From Coptis chinensis (taxonomy: Eukaryota; Streptophyta; Magnoliopsida; Ranunculales; Ranunculaceae): a DNA stretch of 64,000 nucleotides. Each line of letters begins with the position of its first letter. Position 1 is the first letter of the stretch. Positions 35,771 through 46,756 of the stretch are shown here, piece by piece. Both the position numbers and the translations under genes were made by a program. The stretch covers positions 105,739,001 to 105,803,000 of the forward strand of contig CM027380.1 of assembly GCA_015680905.1 (NCBI GenBank), given 5' to 3'. The notes under the pieces were generated by a model. That model saw only the letters and a program-made list of their open reading frames with translations, made no database searches and was not told where the DNA came from.

Positions 35771-38767
35771 GTAACTAACACCAATTCTCTCATTTCATCT
35801 TTTTGTTATTTGTTTTGAATTATTTCTTGTCTGTTTACTTAATTAGAGTGAATGTTAGTTAGAAACTTGTTTTGACTTAAAAGGGTATTTGGAATTGAAT
35901 TACTTCATCTTATTTCCTGCCTATGTAGTTGGAAAATGTGAATGATTTTGTTGGTCTTTTAGGAATTTTGTTTTGCTTGTTTTTTTCATTTCATGAGAGT
36001 GTTAGTTAGTTAGCTAGTTGGAATACTTTCTTCTGCATTGTGTGGATCATAATGCTTTAGTAAGTGACTTAGTGTAGGAACTTCAACTTAAATTTAGATA
36101 TTTTTTCCCCTATTTAGTAATGTAGGGTTTTGCTTAGAGTATAGAAGATTAAGCTGTTTTCTTTTTGTTTACAAGTCCCATACGTTTGTAAAGTTTCCGC
36201 TGAAAACACTAGCTACAGGGTTATTTGGGTAAAAATGTGTGAGTTTTTGTGCTCTATATAAGTTAGCTAGTTTGTTAAAGCTGCATTTCTTTCACATAGT
36301 TAATAGTTTTCCACCGCAGTATATAAACCCCTTATCATTGGTTAGAATGACATAGTAACTGATTTTAGCGGATAATGTTAACTTCCGTTTGGACATTTTG
36401 GCCCCATTTGGTAATGTAGGGTTTCAGCTGTTTTCCTGGCATCCCCATTTCCTTAATTTGGCTTACATCTTAGACAAATGTAGCTTAATGAGTATAATGT
36501 CAAGTTCCTTAAGTTGTTATGTTTGTGGTCTATAGTGTGAAATTTCAAAACCAGTTCCCATATTTCCTTGAAATTGTAACAATAATTCGACACTCAAACG
36601 CTCTTACAATTCTCATCATTATGTTTTTTCTATCCACTTCTTCTTCTTCTTCCCTTTGGCGAAAACACACAAACACCAAAACTCCCTCCCACATTTTGGT
36701 AAATTTCTCTATCATTTTACAATTGTCTGATTGGTAGTTTTTATATATAGATTTCAATCTAGGGTTAATTTTTTTTATTGAATTTCGACTGTTTGTATGT
36801 TGAAATTGGGTGTTTTTTGTTCTTAATCTATTTTATTTTGTTACTGAACAAAAATTAGAAGAAAATAAATGTAGTTAATAAGATACTTTTCATATACCAG
36901 TGTAGCTATTAGTAGAAAGCTAAGATCAAACTTACGGCAACTTGTTTGTTTGACATTTCGTAGCCTTTACAGCTAGACAGTTAAACCCTCAAGGTTTTAG
37001 CTACTGACCCATCCCCCATCTTATTAAAGTTTAGCGTCTAACAAAATTACTTTGTTTAAGAATAGGTCCAAAAATGGTGATTTCACAAGGTTATTTACAG
37101 CTAGACAGTTAAACCCTCAAGGATTTAGCTACTGACTCACTCAGTTACTCTTCACTCCCACATCTGTTTTATTAATATTATTTATGTTTTACTGATAAAA
37201 AAAGGGATGTCCCTTAAGTTGTTATGGTCACCAATCTCTACATTGGTAGTTGAACAATTCACACTTAGTAATGGTGAAAACATGTACTAGTTCTGCAATT
37301 ACAATTGTTCAAAAAGATTTCCGTTTTCTGAAAGATCTTCCAATCCTTCGACCTCATGGCAGCGGTGTTGCACCAACTTCTTCTCATAAGGATTTTTTCT
37401 GACTCAAAACTTTGTATTTTTAGATCTAGGGTTTATTTGGAATAAAAGGGCTTGTTTGTTTTTTAATGTTTTTCAGCTGGGGCATGTAAACTTTTGATTT
37501 TTATTGGTTTTTTGAATTTTTAATAATGGGGTTTTGAGATTTTGTTCATTTTCAATATAAATATCGATTTATTGATTGGGTTTTTGAGATATTTGCTTAG
37601 GTGTAATTGCTGTTGTTGTCTGTGTTGATGTTTTCTTCTATGTAATGAAAAGTAAGATTGAAAAGTTAGGATAATTGAAGATAAAAAGAGCTACTTAGAT
37701 TCATTTTTAAGAAAAGGTTAGAAAGTTTTCTTTTCCTTTTTCCTCTATATTGAAAAGTAAGATTGGAAAATTTGGTAACGTAAAGTGTTTTATCTGGTAA
37801 GAATTGAATTTTGAAGGTTGATTGTCTTAATTCTTGGTGGGACGCTAATCATGTGTTCCTGCTGTAAATATGGACATATAGAATTCTGTAGGCTTTAGGT
37901 GGGCATGCAGTGAGTATAGCGTTGTCCATGAACCTACGTACATTTAGATACCTATTGAGGGCATACCTTATAGTAAATTGTATGTCTCTAGTCTGGAGCT
38001 CTTGGTGTTCGAGTGATTATAGAGGCCTGTGAGTATTCAGTAAGGTCTGCAGTTGTGAGGTTCACGATGCATATTTTACACTTGATAAATTGAAACTTGT
38101 TTTGGGCTTTTGGCCCACACCAGGCTAAATGGTCTAGCCTTGTTAATTGCAGTCGTTAATTGTTACCCGATATTCTAAGAGACAAATTCCATGAATCACG
38201 ACCTTGGTTGTTGCTAGCAACTTTTTCTAATCAAATCAGTCTTCCAGGTAGTCCTTGGAAGATTAAGGTAAAAAAAACTGTTGAAAAAGTGGTTGATCAC
38301 CATGTCATGTGTCCAACCAACCAAAAATGGATGTTGTTGTATAATTCAAGCAAAGTCTCCATATGTCCATATTGCCAACTGCAAACAAATTTGGTGTAGC
38401 CGTAAAAACTCTCGAGCCAGACAATGCCTCAAAAATCAAGAGGACACATCTCGAGCACACTGAGCTAAGAGGCTGAAGCATCCTTTATGAAGAGCGTGTT
38501 ACCACTTCAAGCTTGCAAGAATGCTGTTGTGAATTAGTTTGCTTTGCCCATCCGAACTAAACCTACTGTCAATATTTTCAGGGTCTTTTTCTTTCTCAGG
38601 ATTTTAATTTTTTGTAATAAGTGTCTTGTACATTTCAGTTGTTATGAAACTTGTAGTTTGTATCTTTTATGCGTTCGTGTGACAATGTGGTAATTGTTTG
38701 CATATCTGGTCTTTTTTCATCTATTCATACAAACTCAAACGCAGGGGCTTTTGAAGTACAGATAGTG

Positions 38768-38803
<36 letters not shown>

Positions 38804-38890
38804 GGGTGCCATTTTTTAGATATTGACATCTTAAGACTATTTAAATATTTATTTTTTCTTATGAACTTATTTATTTATTTTTCTTTACAG
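35771..38890 (+). other. Leader intron (3.1 kb) of the MUSTANG-like gene
   Basis: From GTAACT at 35771 to TTTCTTTACAG at 38890. It is T-rich and contains no convincing coding exon. It contains a 43-bp direct repeat and a TA tract near 38775-38799. Other splice choices, such as extra small leader exons near 37370 or 38160-38460, are possible. Confidence 0.55.
36966..37136 (+). repeat. 43-bp direct repeat inside the leader intron
   Basis: TTTACAGCTAGACAGTTAAA, continued by CCCTCAAGG, TTTAGCTACTGAC, occurs at 36966-37008 and at 37094-37136 with a single mismatch. The copies are 128 bp apart start to start. Confidence 0.85.
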
Positions 38891-38921
38891 GCGTCACATA
38901 ACTTATTAGGAAGAGGTACTG

Positions 38922-39127
38922 ATGCCTATAGATGATTGGAGAGTTAAGAAATGATCCAAACTCATTAGATACCACAATCAGCTTGATCTTGAGGTGGAGG
39001 TTTGATCATTACGATCTGTTTCGAGGATTTTTCTTGGGGGGTCTCTGCGGTGGTTATAATCTGAAAATTTTAGATTGCGAGTAGACTGCCCCTACATGAG
39101 ATGATTAGAAACCTGTGGAACTCTTAG
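38922..39127 (+). promoter_or_regulatory. Four short upstream reading frames in the MUSTANG-like leader
   Basis: Between the acceptor at 38890 and the main ATG are upstream frames at 38922-38954 (10 codons), 38951-38968, 39096-39104 and 39101-39127. Each closes before the main start. Such frames often lower translation of the main frame. This assumes that the leader intron is spliced as proposed. Confidence 0.5.
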
Positions 39128-39154
39128 TGACTGAAAAGGTGTTTTGGTGGATTG

Positions 39155-41050
39155 ATGGCCAACCATTCTATAATAGCGGCTGATAATACTTTAGCTGTGA
39201 CTGACAATTCTGTAGTTGTGGGTGATCATCCAGTAGTTGAGGCTGACCATTCTCTAGTTGTAGCCGATCAATCTCTTGGTGCAGCTGGCCATTCTGTAGT
39301 TGTGGCTGACCATTCTTTAGTTATTGGGAAAGAATTCACTGATGTTGAAACTTGCAGAAGAACGCTAAAAGAGATTGCCATAGCGCTGCATTTTGATCTC
39401 CGTATAGTGAAATCAGATCGCAGTCGGTTTATAGCAAAGTGTTCCAGGGAAGGATGTCCATGGCGTATCCATGTAGCCAAATGCCCTGGTGTACCAACCT
39501 TTTCGGTCAGAACTCTGCAAGGAGAACATACGTGTGAAGGAGTTCGCAACCTCCATCATCAGCAAGCTTCAGTAGGTTGGGTTGCCAGATCTGTAGAAGC
39601 ACGTGTTCGAGATAATCCACAGTACAAACCAAAAGAAATATTGCAAGACATCAGAGAACAGCATGGAGTCGCTGTATCTTACATGCAAGCTTGGCGGGGA
39701 AAAGAACGCAGTATGGCTGCAGTTCATGGAACATTTGAGGAGGGGTATCGTCTTCTTCCTGCGTACTGTGAGCAAATCAGAAAGACGAATCCAGGTAGCA
39801 TAGCATTGGTTATTGCAACTGGGCAAGAGAATTGCTTTCAACGCCTCTTTATCTCCTATCGTGCATCAATATACGGCTTTATAAATGCTTGCAGACCACT
39901 TTTGGAACTTGAGAGAACACATTTGAAGGGGAAATACCTTGGTGCTTTGCTTTGTGCTTCTGCTGTTGATGCTGATGACGCATTGTTTCCGCTGGCATTG
40001 GCTATTGTTGATGCAGAAACTGATGAGAATTGGATGTGGTTTCTATCCGAGTTGAGGAAGCTTCTAGGAGTGAATACAGATAATATGCCCAGGCTTACCA
40101 TATTATCTGATCGACAAAGAGGCATCGTAGAGGCAGTTGAAACACATTTTCCTAGTTCTTCTCATGGATTTTGTCTTCGGCATGTGAGTGAGAAATTCCG
40201 TGACGAGTTTAAGAATTCAAAGTTGGTGAACATCTTCTGGAATGCTGTGTATGCCCTTACTGTCGCTGAGTTTGAAGCCAAGGTTGTTGAGATGATAGAG
40301 ATTTCACAAGATGTCATGCAGTGGTTTGCGCGATATCCTCCCCGCCTTTGGGCCATAGCATACTTTGAAGGGGTGCGATATGGACACTTCACTTTGGGTG
40401 TAACAGAAGTGTTGTATAACTGGGCACTTGAAGGTCATGAGCTTCCTATTGTGCAATTGATGGAGCATATCCGCCAGCAGATGACATCTTGGTTCCGTCA
40501 GCGTCATAGCCAAGCGATGGCATGGACATCAATTTTGGTGCCATCTGCTGAGAAACGCATTTTAGAAGCGATTGCAGATTCTCGCTGTTACCAAGTACTC
40601 CGTGCAAATGAAGTGGAGTTTGAGATTGTATCTAGTGAACGGACAAATATTGTGGATATACGCACTCGTGTGTGCTCGTGTCGCCGCTGGCAGCTCTATG
40701 GTTTACCATGTGCACATGCAGCAGCTGCACTTCTTTCCTGTGGCCATAACGCGGAAGTATTTGCTGAACCTTGTTTCACAGTAGCGAACTACTGCGAGAC
40801 TTATTCACAGATAATAAATCCAATCCCTGATAAGAACCAATGGAAGGAAGTAGGTGAGGGAGCAGATGGTGGAGGTGCAAAAGTCGATACCGCAATACGA
40901 CCACCCAAGACTCGTCGGCCTCCTGGTCGGCCTAAAAAGAAGGCTCTCCGCGTAGAGAGCTTTAAGCGGCCAAAGAGAGTTGTTCAGTGTGGCCGTTGCC
41001 ACATGTTGGGCCATTCTCAAAAGAAATGTGCGATGCAAATTTCACAGTAA
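39155..41050 (+). CDS. MUG: MUSTANG-like domesticated Mutator transposase (631 aa)
   Basis: A single-exon, intact frame. I start it at the ATG of 39155; the triplet before it is TTG. Residues about 4-58 are an imperfect seven-residue repeat (HSLVVAD type). Residues 96-127 form a C-x4-C-x23-H-x-C zinc finger (CPWRIH context), the DNA-binding type of Mutator transposases. The MULE transposase domain spans about 245-425: D319 (LTILSDRQRG) and E418 (GVTEVLYNW) are in catalytic positions, but the first Asp of the usual D-x-T-H motif is Glu253 (LERTHLKGKY). A SWIM zinc finger uses C507, C509, C519 and H521. An AT-hook-like RPPGRPKKK is at 588-596, and a CCHC knuckle C612, C615, H620, C625 ends the protein. 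It lacks transposon ends, and is most like the MUSTANG-A family of host regulators, known in Arabidopsis to affect growth and flowering. A nuclear DNA-binding role is inferred. Confidence 0.9.
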   Translation: MANHSIIAADNTLAVTDNSVVVGDHPVVEADHSLVVADQSLGAAGHSVVVADHSLVIGKEFTDVETCRRTLKEIAIALHFDLRIVKSDRSRFIAKCSREGCPWRIHVAKCPGVPTFSVRTLQGEHTCEGVRNLHHQQASVGWVARSVEARVRDNPQYKPKEILQDIREQHGVAVSYMQAWRGKERSMAAVHGTFEEGYRLLPAYCEQIRKTNPGSIALVIATGQENCFQRLFISYRASIYGFINACRPLLELERTHLKGKYLGALLCASAVDADDALFPLALAIVDAETDENWMWFLSELRKLLGVNTDNMPRLTILSDRQRGIVEAVETHFPSSSHGFCLRHVSEKFRDEFKNSKLVNIFWNAVYALTVAEFEAKVVEMIEISQDVMQWFARYPPRLWAIAYFEGVRYGHFTLGVTEVLYNWALEGHELPIVQLMEHIRQQMTSWFRQRHSQAMAWTSILVPSAEKRILEAIADSRCYQVLRANEVEFEIVSSERTNIVDIRTRVCSCRRWQLYGLPCAHAAAALLSCGHNAEVFAEPCFTVANYCETYSQIINPIPDKNQWKEVGEGADGGGAKVDTAIRPPKTRRPPGRPKKKALRVESFKRPKRVVQCGRCHMLGHSQKKCAMQISQ

Positions 41051-41573
41051 TTGGATAATTTATTTTGTTTTAGCATTTGCAATGGCAACAGAAGTGCTTG
41101 TTCTTTTTGATCGGGCAAAAGAGATTTGATTGATTGCCTTGTAATTTTGGTATATTGTATGATGTGTAGCTTTATAGTTTATTTATTTTAAATGTAATTG
41201 CTCTTGCTGACTTGCAGCTTCTCTTCTTCTTCCTATGACACTAAGTTTTTCGGTCTATGTAAGAGGCCACCACCAGTGACGCGATTAGTGAAATTGCGTA
41301 ACGGAACCGATTTATTATCTTCCGATGTATTCCAATTTTGGGGTTGCTCAATGGGCTAGTGCTATATCACAGCAGGGTTGCAGTGGTGCCCATCTCTTTT
41401 TGACACATTTGATAAGTGTTGCCATAAAACCGGGGGGAATTATTTGCTGTCACTTGCTCAAAATAAACAAAAACATAAAAAGTAATAACATTTCTCTTTC
41501 ACCTTAATCAATTCAAAAAATTTCCGTTGTCTGGGAAGTTGAATATATATTAGGGGAATATATAGGAGGAATT
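41051..41573 (+). promoter_or_regulatory. Intergenic region: MUSTANG-like 3' UTR and VAMP promoter
   Basis: These 523 bp must hold both the 3' end of one gene and the promoter and leader of the next. TTGTATGATGTGTAG near 41155 is a possible 3' end. A TATA-like GAATATATATTAGG lies at about 41541-41554, close to the VAMP ATG. The two genes are tightly packed in the same direction. Confidence 0.4.
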
Positions 41574-41796
41574 ATGGGGCAACAAACATTGATATACAGT
41601 TTTGTTGCTAGGGGGACGGTGATCTTAGCAGAGTATACAGAATTCAAAGGAAATTTCACAAGCATTGCTTCTCAATGTCTTCAGAAACTTCCTGCTTCTA
41701 ATAATAGATTTACGTACAATTGTGATGGGCATACTTTCAATTACCTTGTTGAAGATGGGTTCAGTAAGTCATTCTAACCAGCTTTCCATTTTTCAT

Positions 41797-41834
<38 letters not shown>

Positions 41835-43850
41835 TTTAATATTCATTAGATTTGATTTCTGTAATATGATTTTTACGGATTATTTGTTAAATTTAAGAAA
41901 ATGCTAGGTTTATTTATAAAATTTGTAGATCTATGGATGGAACTCCTGTTTACTATAGCAATGTGAAGGCCTTATGTTATCTATAGAGGACTTGAAACCA
42001 GCTGCAGTTTTATATCACAGACTTACAGTCAGTGCGCGTTGGTGTCGCCATGGCGGTGAATGATGATGCCAAGAAGTTTGTATTTGAAATGTATTCTCTA
42101 TGTTGGCATGCATTAGTCCGTTAATTTTTAAGTGGTAAGAATGCATGCTGATAAGGAGATTACATTTTGTCATTTACATGCAACCTTCTTAAAATGCTTT
42201 CACATTTTCCTTATCAGATAGGGTCTAAGAAAGTGATACCAAGAAGTTTCTACATGTTCTTATGGGTGCTGAACTCCTATTTTTTCCTCCTTTATTAATG
42301 TGTGTTTTCTGATTTTGTCTCTATCATGTATACTGCAGCTTACTGCGTGGTTGCAGCTGAGTCTGCTGGAAGACAAGTTCCTATTGCCTTTCTGGAGCGT
42401 GTAAAGGATGAGTTTGCAAAGAGATATGGCGGAGGAAAAGCTGCAACTTCTGCTCCAAATGGCTTAAAAAAGGAGTTTGGGTAATGTTGTTTCTAAACTT
42501 GAATGTATATCTTTCTCTTTTATTATGATTGTAGTAAGAAATGCTAACGCCTCTGTTTAGGCCAAAACTGAAGGAGCATATGCAATATTGTGTGGATCAT
42601 CCAGACGAGATCAGCAAACTTGCAAAAGTGAAGGCTCAAGTTTCAGAGGTCAAGGGCGTGATGATGGAAAACATTGAGAAGGTAAGGAAAGCATCAATGA
42701 CAATTCTTTTTGCACCTGTAACACCTGTGTTAGAAGTGAGATACTCATTTCACTAATTTTATCTTCTAATCCAAATTGATTATGTTATTTATAAACTAGA
42801 CATGACTTTGTTCTCCCAATCCTGTCATTACCAAGGCCCCTGAATATTCAATATATAAATTGATACATCAAAAATTCATTTGGATATATCACTGATTTAC
42901 TGGTATTTTTGTGTATATTGGATTATCCGTCGCCATGGTTATTACCGAGTGTGAAACCCTTCGTTTTTCGGAAAAAAACTGCTAACTGATTTCTGGAAAA
43001 TGGGGGAACAAAATACATGGAAAAAAGTGATGAATGCCATATTTTCTGTGCAGGTTCTTGATCGTGGTGAAAAAATTGAACTTCTGGTGGACAAAACAGA
43101 GAATCTCCGCTCGCAGGTGAGCACTTGAATGGTTATTTAGTGTAGTCAATTAGGCTCCCTACTCAATGCTCCATTGTTAAAGGCATGACCATCGAGCTTC
43201 ATTTCAGAGGTGTCCTTGGAGTCATCCAGTAATATGATGGCCTGTCTAAGAGAGGATGTGTGATTATAGGTTCTTTAAGAATATTTCAGTAAATAGAAAT
43301 TGCCTACAGGTGCAACAGAAAAGATATAAAGGAACAGACATTGTACGCTCTCGTCTCAAATCATAAGACACTGCATCATCTCCTTTATTTCCTTTCAGCA
43401 ATAGGTGGAATTCAGAATGCCATATGCCTATAAATATTATAAATTTTTGAGACTGAAGTTTCCGACTTTGCAGCTTCATCGGTTAGGTGTATTTTTAGTT
43501 TATAACCGTAGGAAATCACAAGTTATTGGTAGCCTACTAGTCTATTTCTGGAGTTCTAGATTGCTAAAATCCTTGAAGATGATCTAGTTTGCAGATGCAA
43601 AGCAGGGAGGCTATATATGTTACTTGAATCATGTGTTTTTTTCCAGAACTAAGCAGTCTACCAGTATTAGATGATGTGATATTTGTGTCTGGTATTCTTG
43701 CAGGCACAAGATTTCCGACAACAAGGAACCAAGATGAGGAGGAAAATGTGGGTGGCTAACATGAAGATTAAGCTGGTTGTTTTGGGTATTGTCATTGCCT
43801 TGATATTAATTGTAGTATTATCCGTCTGCCGTGGGACCACCGCCTGTTGA
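41574..43850 (+). CDS. VAMP72: VAMP72-family R-SNARE (synaptobrevin), five exons, 220 aa
   Basis: Exons 41574-41763, 42339-42480, 42561-42681, 43054-43116 and 43704-43850; all introns are GT-AG and the joined frame is open over 220 codons. Residues 1-110 are a longin domain ([20 protein letters not shown]). The SNARE motif covers about 127-187 with the zero-layer Arg155 ([14 protein letters not shown]). A membrane anchor lies at about 194-214. Length and exon pattern fit plant VAMP721/722-type proteins, which carry secretory vesicles from the trans-Golgi network to the plasma membrane and pair with syntaxins and SNAP33. The C-terminal tail (CRGTTAC) differs from the common CHGFKC-like ending. 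Which VAMP72 paralogue it is cannot be settled by eye. Confidence 0.95.
41798..41832 (+). repeat. T-run of 35 in VAMP intron 1
   Basis: An uninterrupted T run shortly after the first donor site. Its length is likely to vary among individuals and is error-prone in sequencing. Confidence 0.9.
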
Positions 43851-43915
43851 TTGGAGGAATCCTACTTACCATTCATGCTTGTAGGAATATCACCTTGAAT
43901 GTCTTCTCTATCCCC
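43851..43915 (+). other. VAMP gene 3' UTR, unduplicated part
   Basis: The 65 bp after the stop codon have no counterpart in the downstream duplicate. The duplicated segment begins at the C-run at 43912-43918. Confidence 0.6.
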
Positions 43916-44667
43916 CCCAATATGTGCCCTCTGAGTTTTCGTTCTAACTTTTTTTCCCCATTTATTTCTTTATTCTATTAATTTTTTTAAGGTTTTCGTA
44001 TTCTCTTTCCATTAGGAGTTTTTGGTTTATGTGATGTTTTGTATGACAGCATATGAATTGCCAGGAGTTTATTATTATTATTATTAGAAGGGGAAGATCC
44101 TGTTGATCTTAGTAGCACTGAGGTTATTTTAATTTTTGAATTGAATGTGGAAGTGATGCTGCCACCAAGGACCCTACACCTGTTTCTCTAAGAACCCTAA
44201 ACTCGGTCCTCATAAACTCTAGGATTGGTCTGTCACTGCATAAACTTTAGGCCTATTAGCCGAACCCCTGTCTGAAGTCTGAACAACATACTGATGACCA
44301 GTACATTGTTATTGGAATTGGATATATGCATGTATTATGAGCATTGTAGCAAAAGAGTTTAGGTTGAAACCTGTTTATGAGCATTGTAGCATACATGGAA
44401 CTGTCAATCAATTAGTTAACTATGGTGTGTTTGATTGAGGCGAGATATGAATGAAATGAGAAGATCTGGCCAAATCACCTGAGCACTGGGTCCTATGTGG
44501 GTAGGATCACTTATTTGTCTGAAAAAACTTATTTGGTTGCAGTTGCAACCGAATGAACTTATAATTTAGTGGAGTATTTTTGCGAAGAAAAGGTGCAAAA
44601 GTTGTCACATGTTAGGCTTGGGTTCAAGTTCAACGTGGACTTTCATGTGATCTAGTTAATTGATGTC

Positions 44668-45219
44668 TGTAAGGGAGTAATATCTTCATTAAAGAATATT
44701 AGCACGTGTTAAGCATAAGTAGAGACCGCTGCGCAATCAGGACGGCGTCTTCCAAGATCGACTCGCGAGCAGCTCGCTTTATGTAGGTGGTACAATCCAG
44801 CTCGCTCAAGAACGTTCCAAGAAGACTGAACGACCTAGAGTGAAACGCTCCGGATAAAGACATTTTCCTTAATCCAAGGGTAATCATTACCAAAGTCATA
44901 TCGGTACTTCCAATCACTGAGAATTATGAACTACTGCACCCACTCCCAATGATCTCCGCCTTCCTACTAGAACCAACCTAACACTCATTCGTAATCTCCA
45001 CCCTATATATGTATAAAAAAGTATACGTGTTTCAAGGATCAACATTCTCTTGTGCCTATAAATACCACCTACATGAACTACGTGAGACCTGATTCTTTTC
45101 TACCCCCGAATAAAGAGAAGATACGTAGGCAGCTCGCTACTTAGCAAACTCGGTCTAATCCAAATCCAATCCCCATTCTTTCCCACCTGTATATGTAAAA
45201 GAGAAAACGCTCCTTTACA
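44668..45219 (+). mobile_element. Solo LTR (552 bp) with 5-bp target duplication
   Basis: Begins TGTAAGGGAG and ends CTCCTTTACA, with ATGTC at 44663-44667 and 45220-45224. A TATAAATA lies near 45058. Segment B has the empty site (TTGATGTCTCTTTAG), so it inserted in A after the duplication, or was lost from B without trace, which is less likely. The ATACGTAGGCAGCTC motif near 45120 also occurs in the LTR remnant at 48837, so the two are related. Confidence 0.88.
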
Positions 45220-45349
45220 ATGTCTCTTTAGTTTCTATTAATGCGATCTATCATCTCGAGCGGTTTTAGATTTCTAGTTAATTGAAAAGGAGAGTTGAAT
45301 CCAGTCTAAAAATACGGTCGGTGGCAGCACAAAAATATATCTCTCCAAT

Positions 45350-46331
45350 TAGGGGTGGGCAATGGGCCGGGTCGGGCTAGCCCGACCCTAAACATTTAAA
45401 GCCTTCGGTTATTAGTTTGGGCGGCCCGCCCCTAAAGTCCCCATAGGGGCGGCGGTTCGGCGGGTCATAAGTCTAAATTTCAAGCCCGACCCTATCCTAA
45501 GCCCTCTTTATAGAGTTTAGGGCGGGTCGGGGCGGGCCTATATATTTTCTTCTTTTATCGCATCGGTTTTAAAACTCATTTATATTAAAAAAAATTCAAA
45601 GATTTGCAAACTCAAAGTCCCACCACTTTGAAATTTGAATAACAACCAATCTAGTAAAATTCTTGATAAGTCCAACAATTTAAAATGCATATCCACAATC
45701 TAATAAACTAAAGTACATAGAGACTCATATTTATATTTCAAAATTACAGTTAAAATGCACAAGACACATTTTGGAATGAGCTTTCACTGACATAAATCTG
45801 TTATTTCTTGTACTCAAATCTTACCAAAATTACATTTAACATTGAAGAACGCAAAGACAAATAAGAGTATGAAATGAGTTTTTACTGACGTCAACCTATT
45901 TTTCATTAGGCTAGTGCCGGTGCTCATTATTGTTTTTTTGGACTAGGTTAGACGGGGAGTTGTGAGGTGTATGTGAGTTGTGAGATAGAAACAATTAGGT
46001 TTACAAGTTTTTATGATATAAGACAAGTTATTAAAAGTCCATACGGTAAGTGATAAATTACAAAGGACAGTGTTATTTTAATTAAAAATATGTAACAAGG
46101 AGTTGGATAGTTTTAGTTGTGTATTTTATAGTGAAATTATAACTAGGGCTTAGTTAGGGTCGGGCCTATGTTTCGTAACCTTTAGCCTCGACCGCCTTTT
46201 AGAAGGCATTAGGGTCGGGTCGAATACCGCCCTAAACTCTGTGAGGGCTTTAGTTGTAAGGGCTTTATAGGGCTTAGGGTCGGGTCGGTCAGGGCCGGGT
46301 TAGGGTCGTTAGGGCCAAATTCCCACCCCTA
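45350..46331. mobile_element. Non-autonomous hAT-like element (982 bp)
   Basis: Ten-base perfect terminal inverted repeats TAGGGGTGGG, and an 8-bp target duplication TCTCCAAT at 45342-45349 and 46332-46339. Both ends carry repeated GGGTCGGG/CCCGACCC words within 200 bp, the kind of subterminal repeats that hAT transposases bind. No transposase frame is present. Segment B has the empty site (CTCTCCAATTATACGG). Confidence 0.92.
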
Positions 46332-46756
46332 TCTCCAATTATACGGTCGGTGGTAGCAGAAAAATAGTTCATTAGTAGGAATACATTCTTGCATAATTCA
46401 AGGAGATACATTGTACAAAACTTAAATTGTGATCATTTAAATGGATTTTCTTTATTTCACATGCTTTATCTTTTGGAATAACTCGTTAGACACTAATAAA
46501 CTTTACAAAATGGTATGTTAGAAGTTGCTCTTAGGGTCAAGTGGGTGATTCTGATGATGGACCAGCAGGTTTATATGTTTTTGAAACTTTAATTAATTGG
46601 TTATATTTGATGCATCAAGTAAATGAATCGAGCTACTCAGAGCTCGACCTTTTTGTGCCACTCAAGTAGTTGTCTTGCAGCATGGCCAGAGTTGAACAAA
46701 TTTTAGTACCGCTTTAAAAGAATGTCAAGCCTAAACATACTGATCATATATGGTTT

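Noticed and set aside
38160-38463. Open frames within the MUSTANG-like leader intron
   Set aside because: No domain, low-complexity neighbourhood and no clear splice support; possibly a leader exon but not coding as far as I can see.
39268-40513. Minus-strand frames of 69-93 codons
   Set aside because: They are shadows of the intact 631-codon plus-strand gene.
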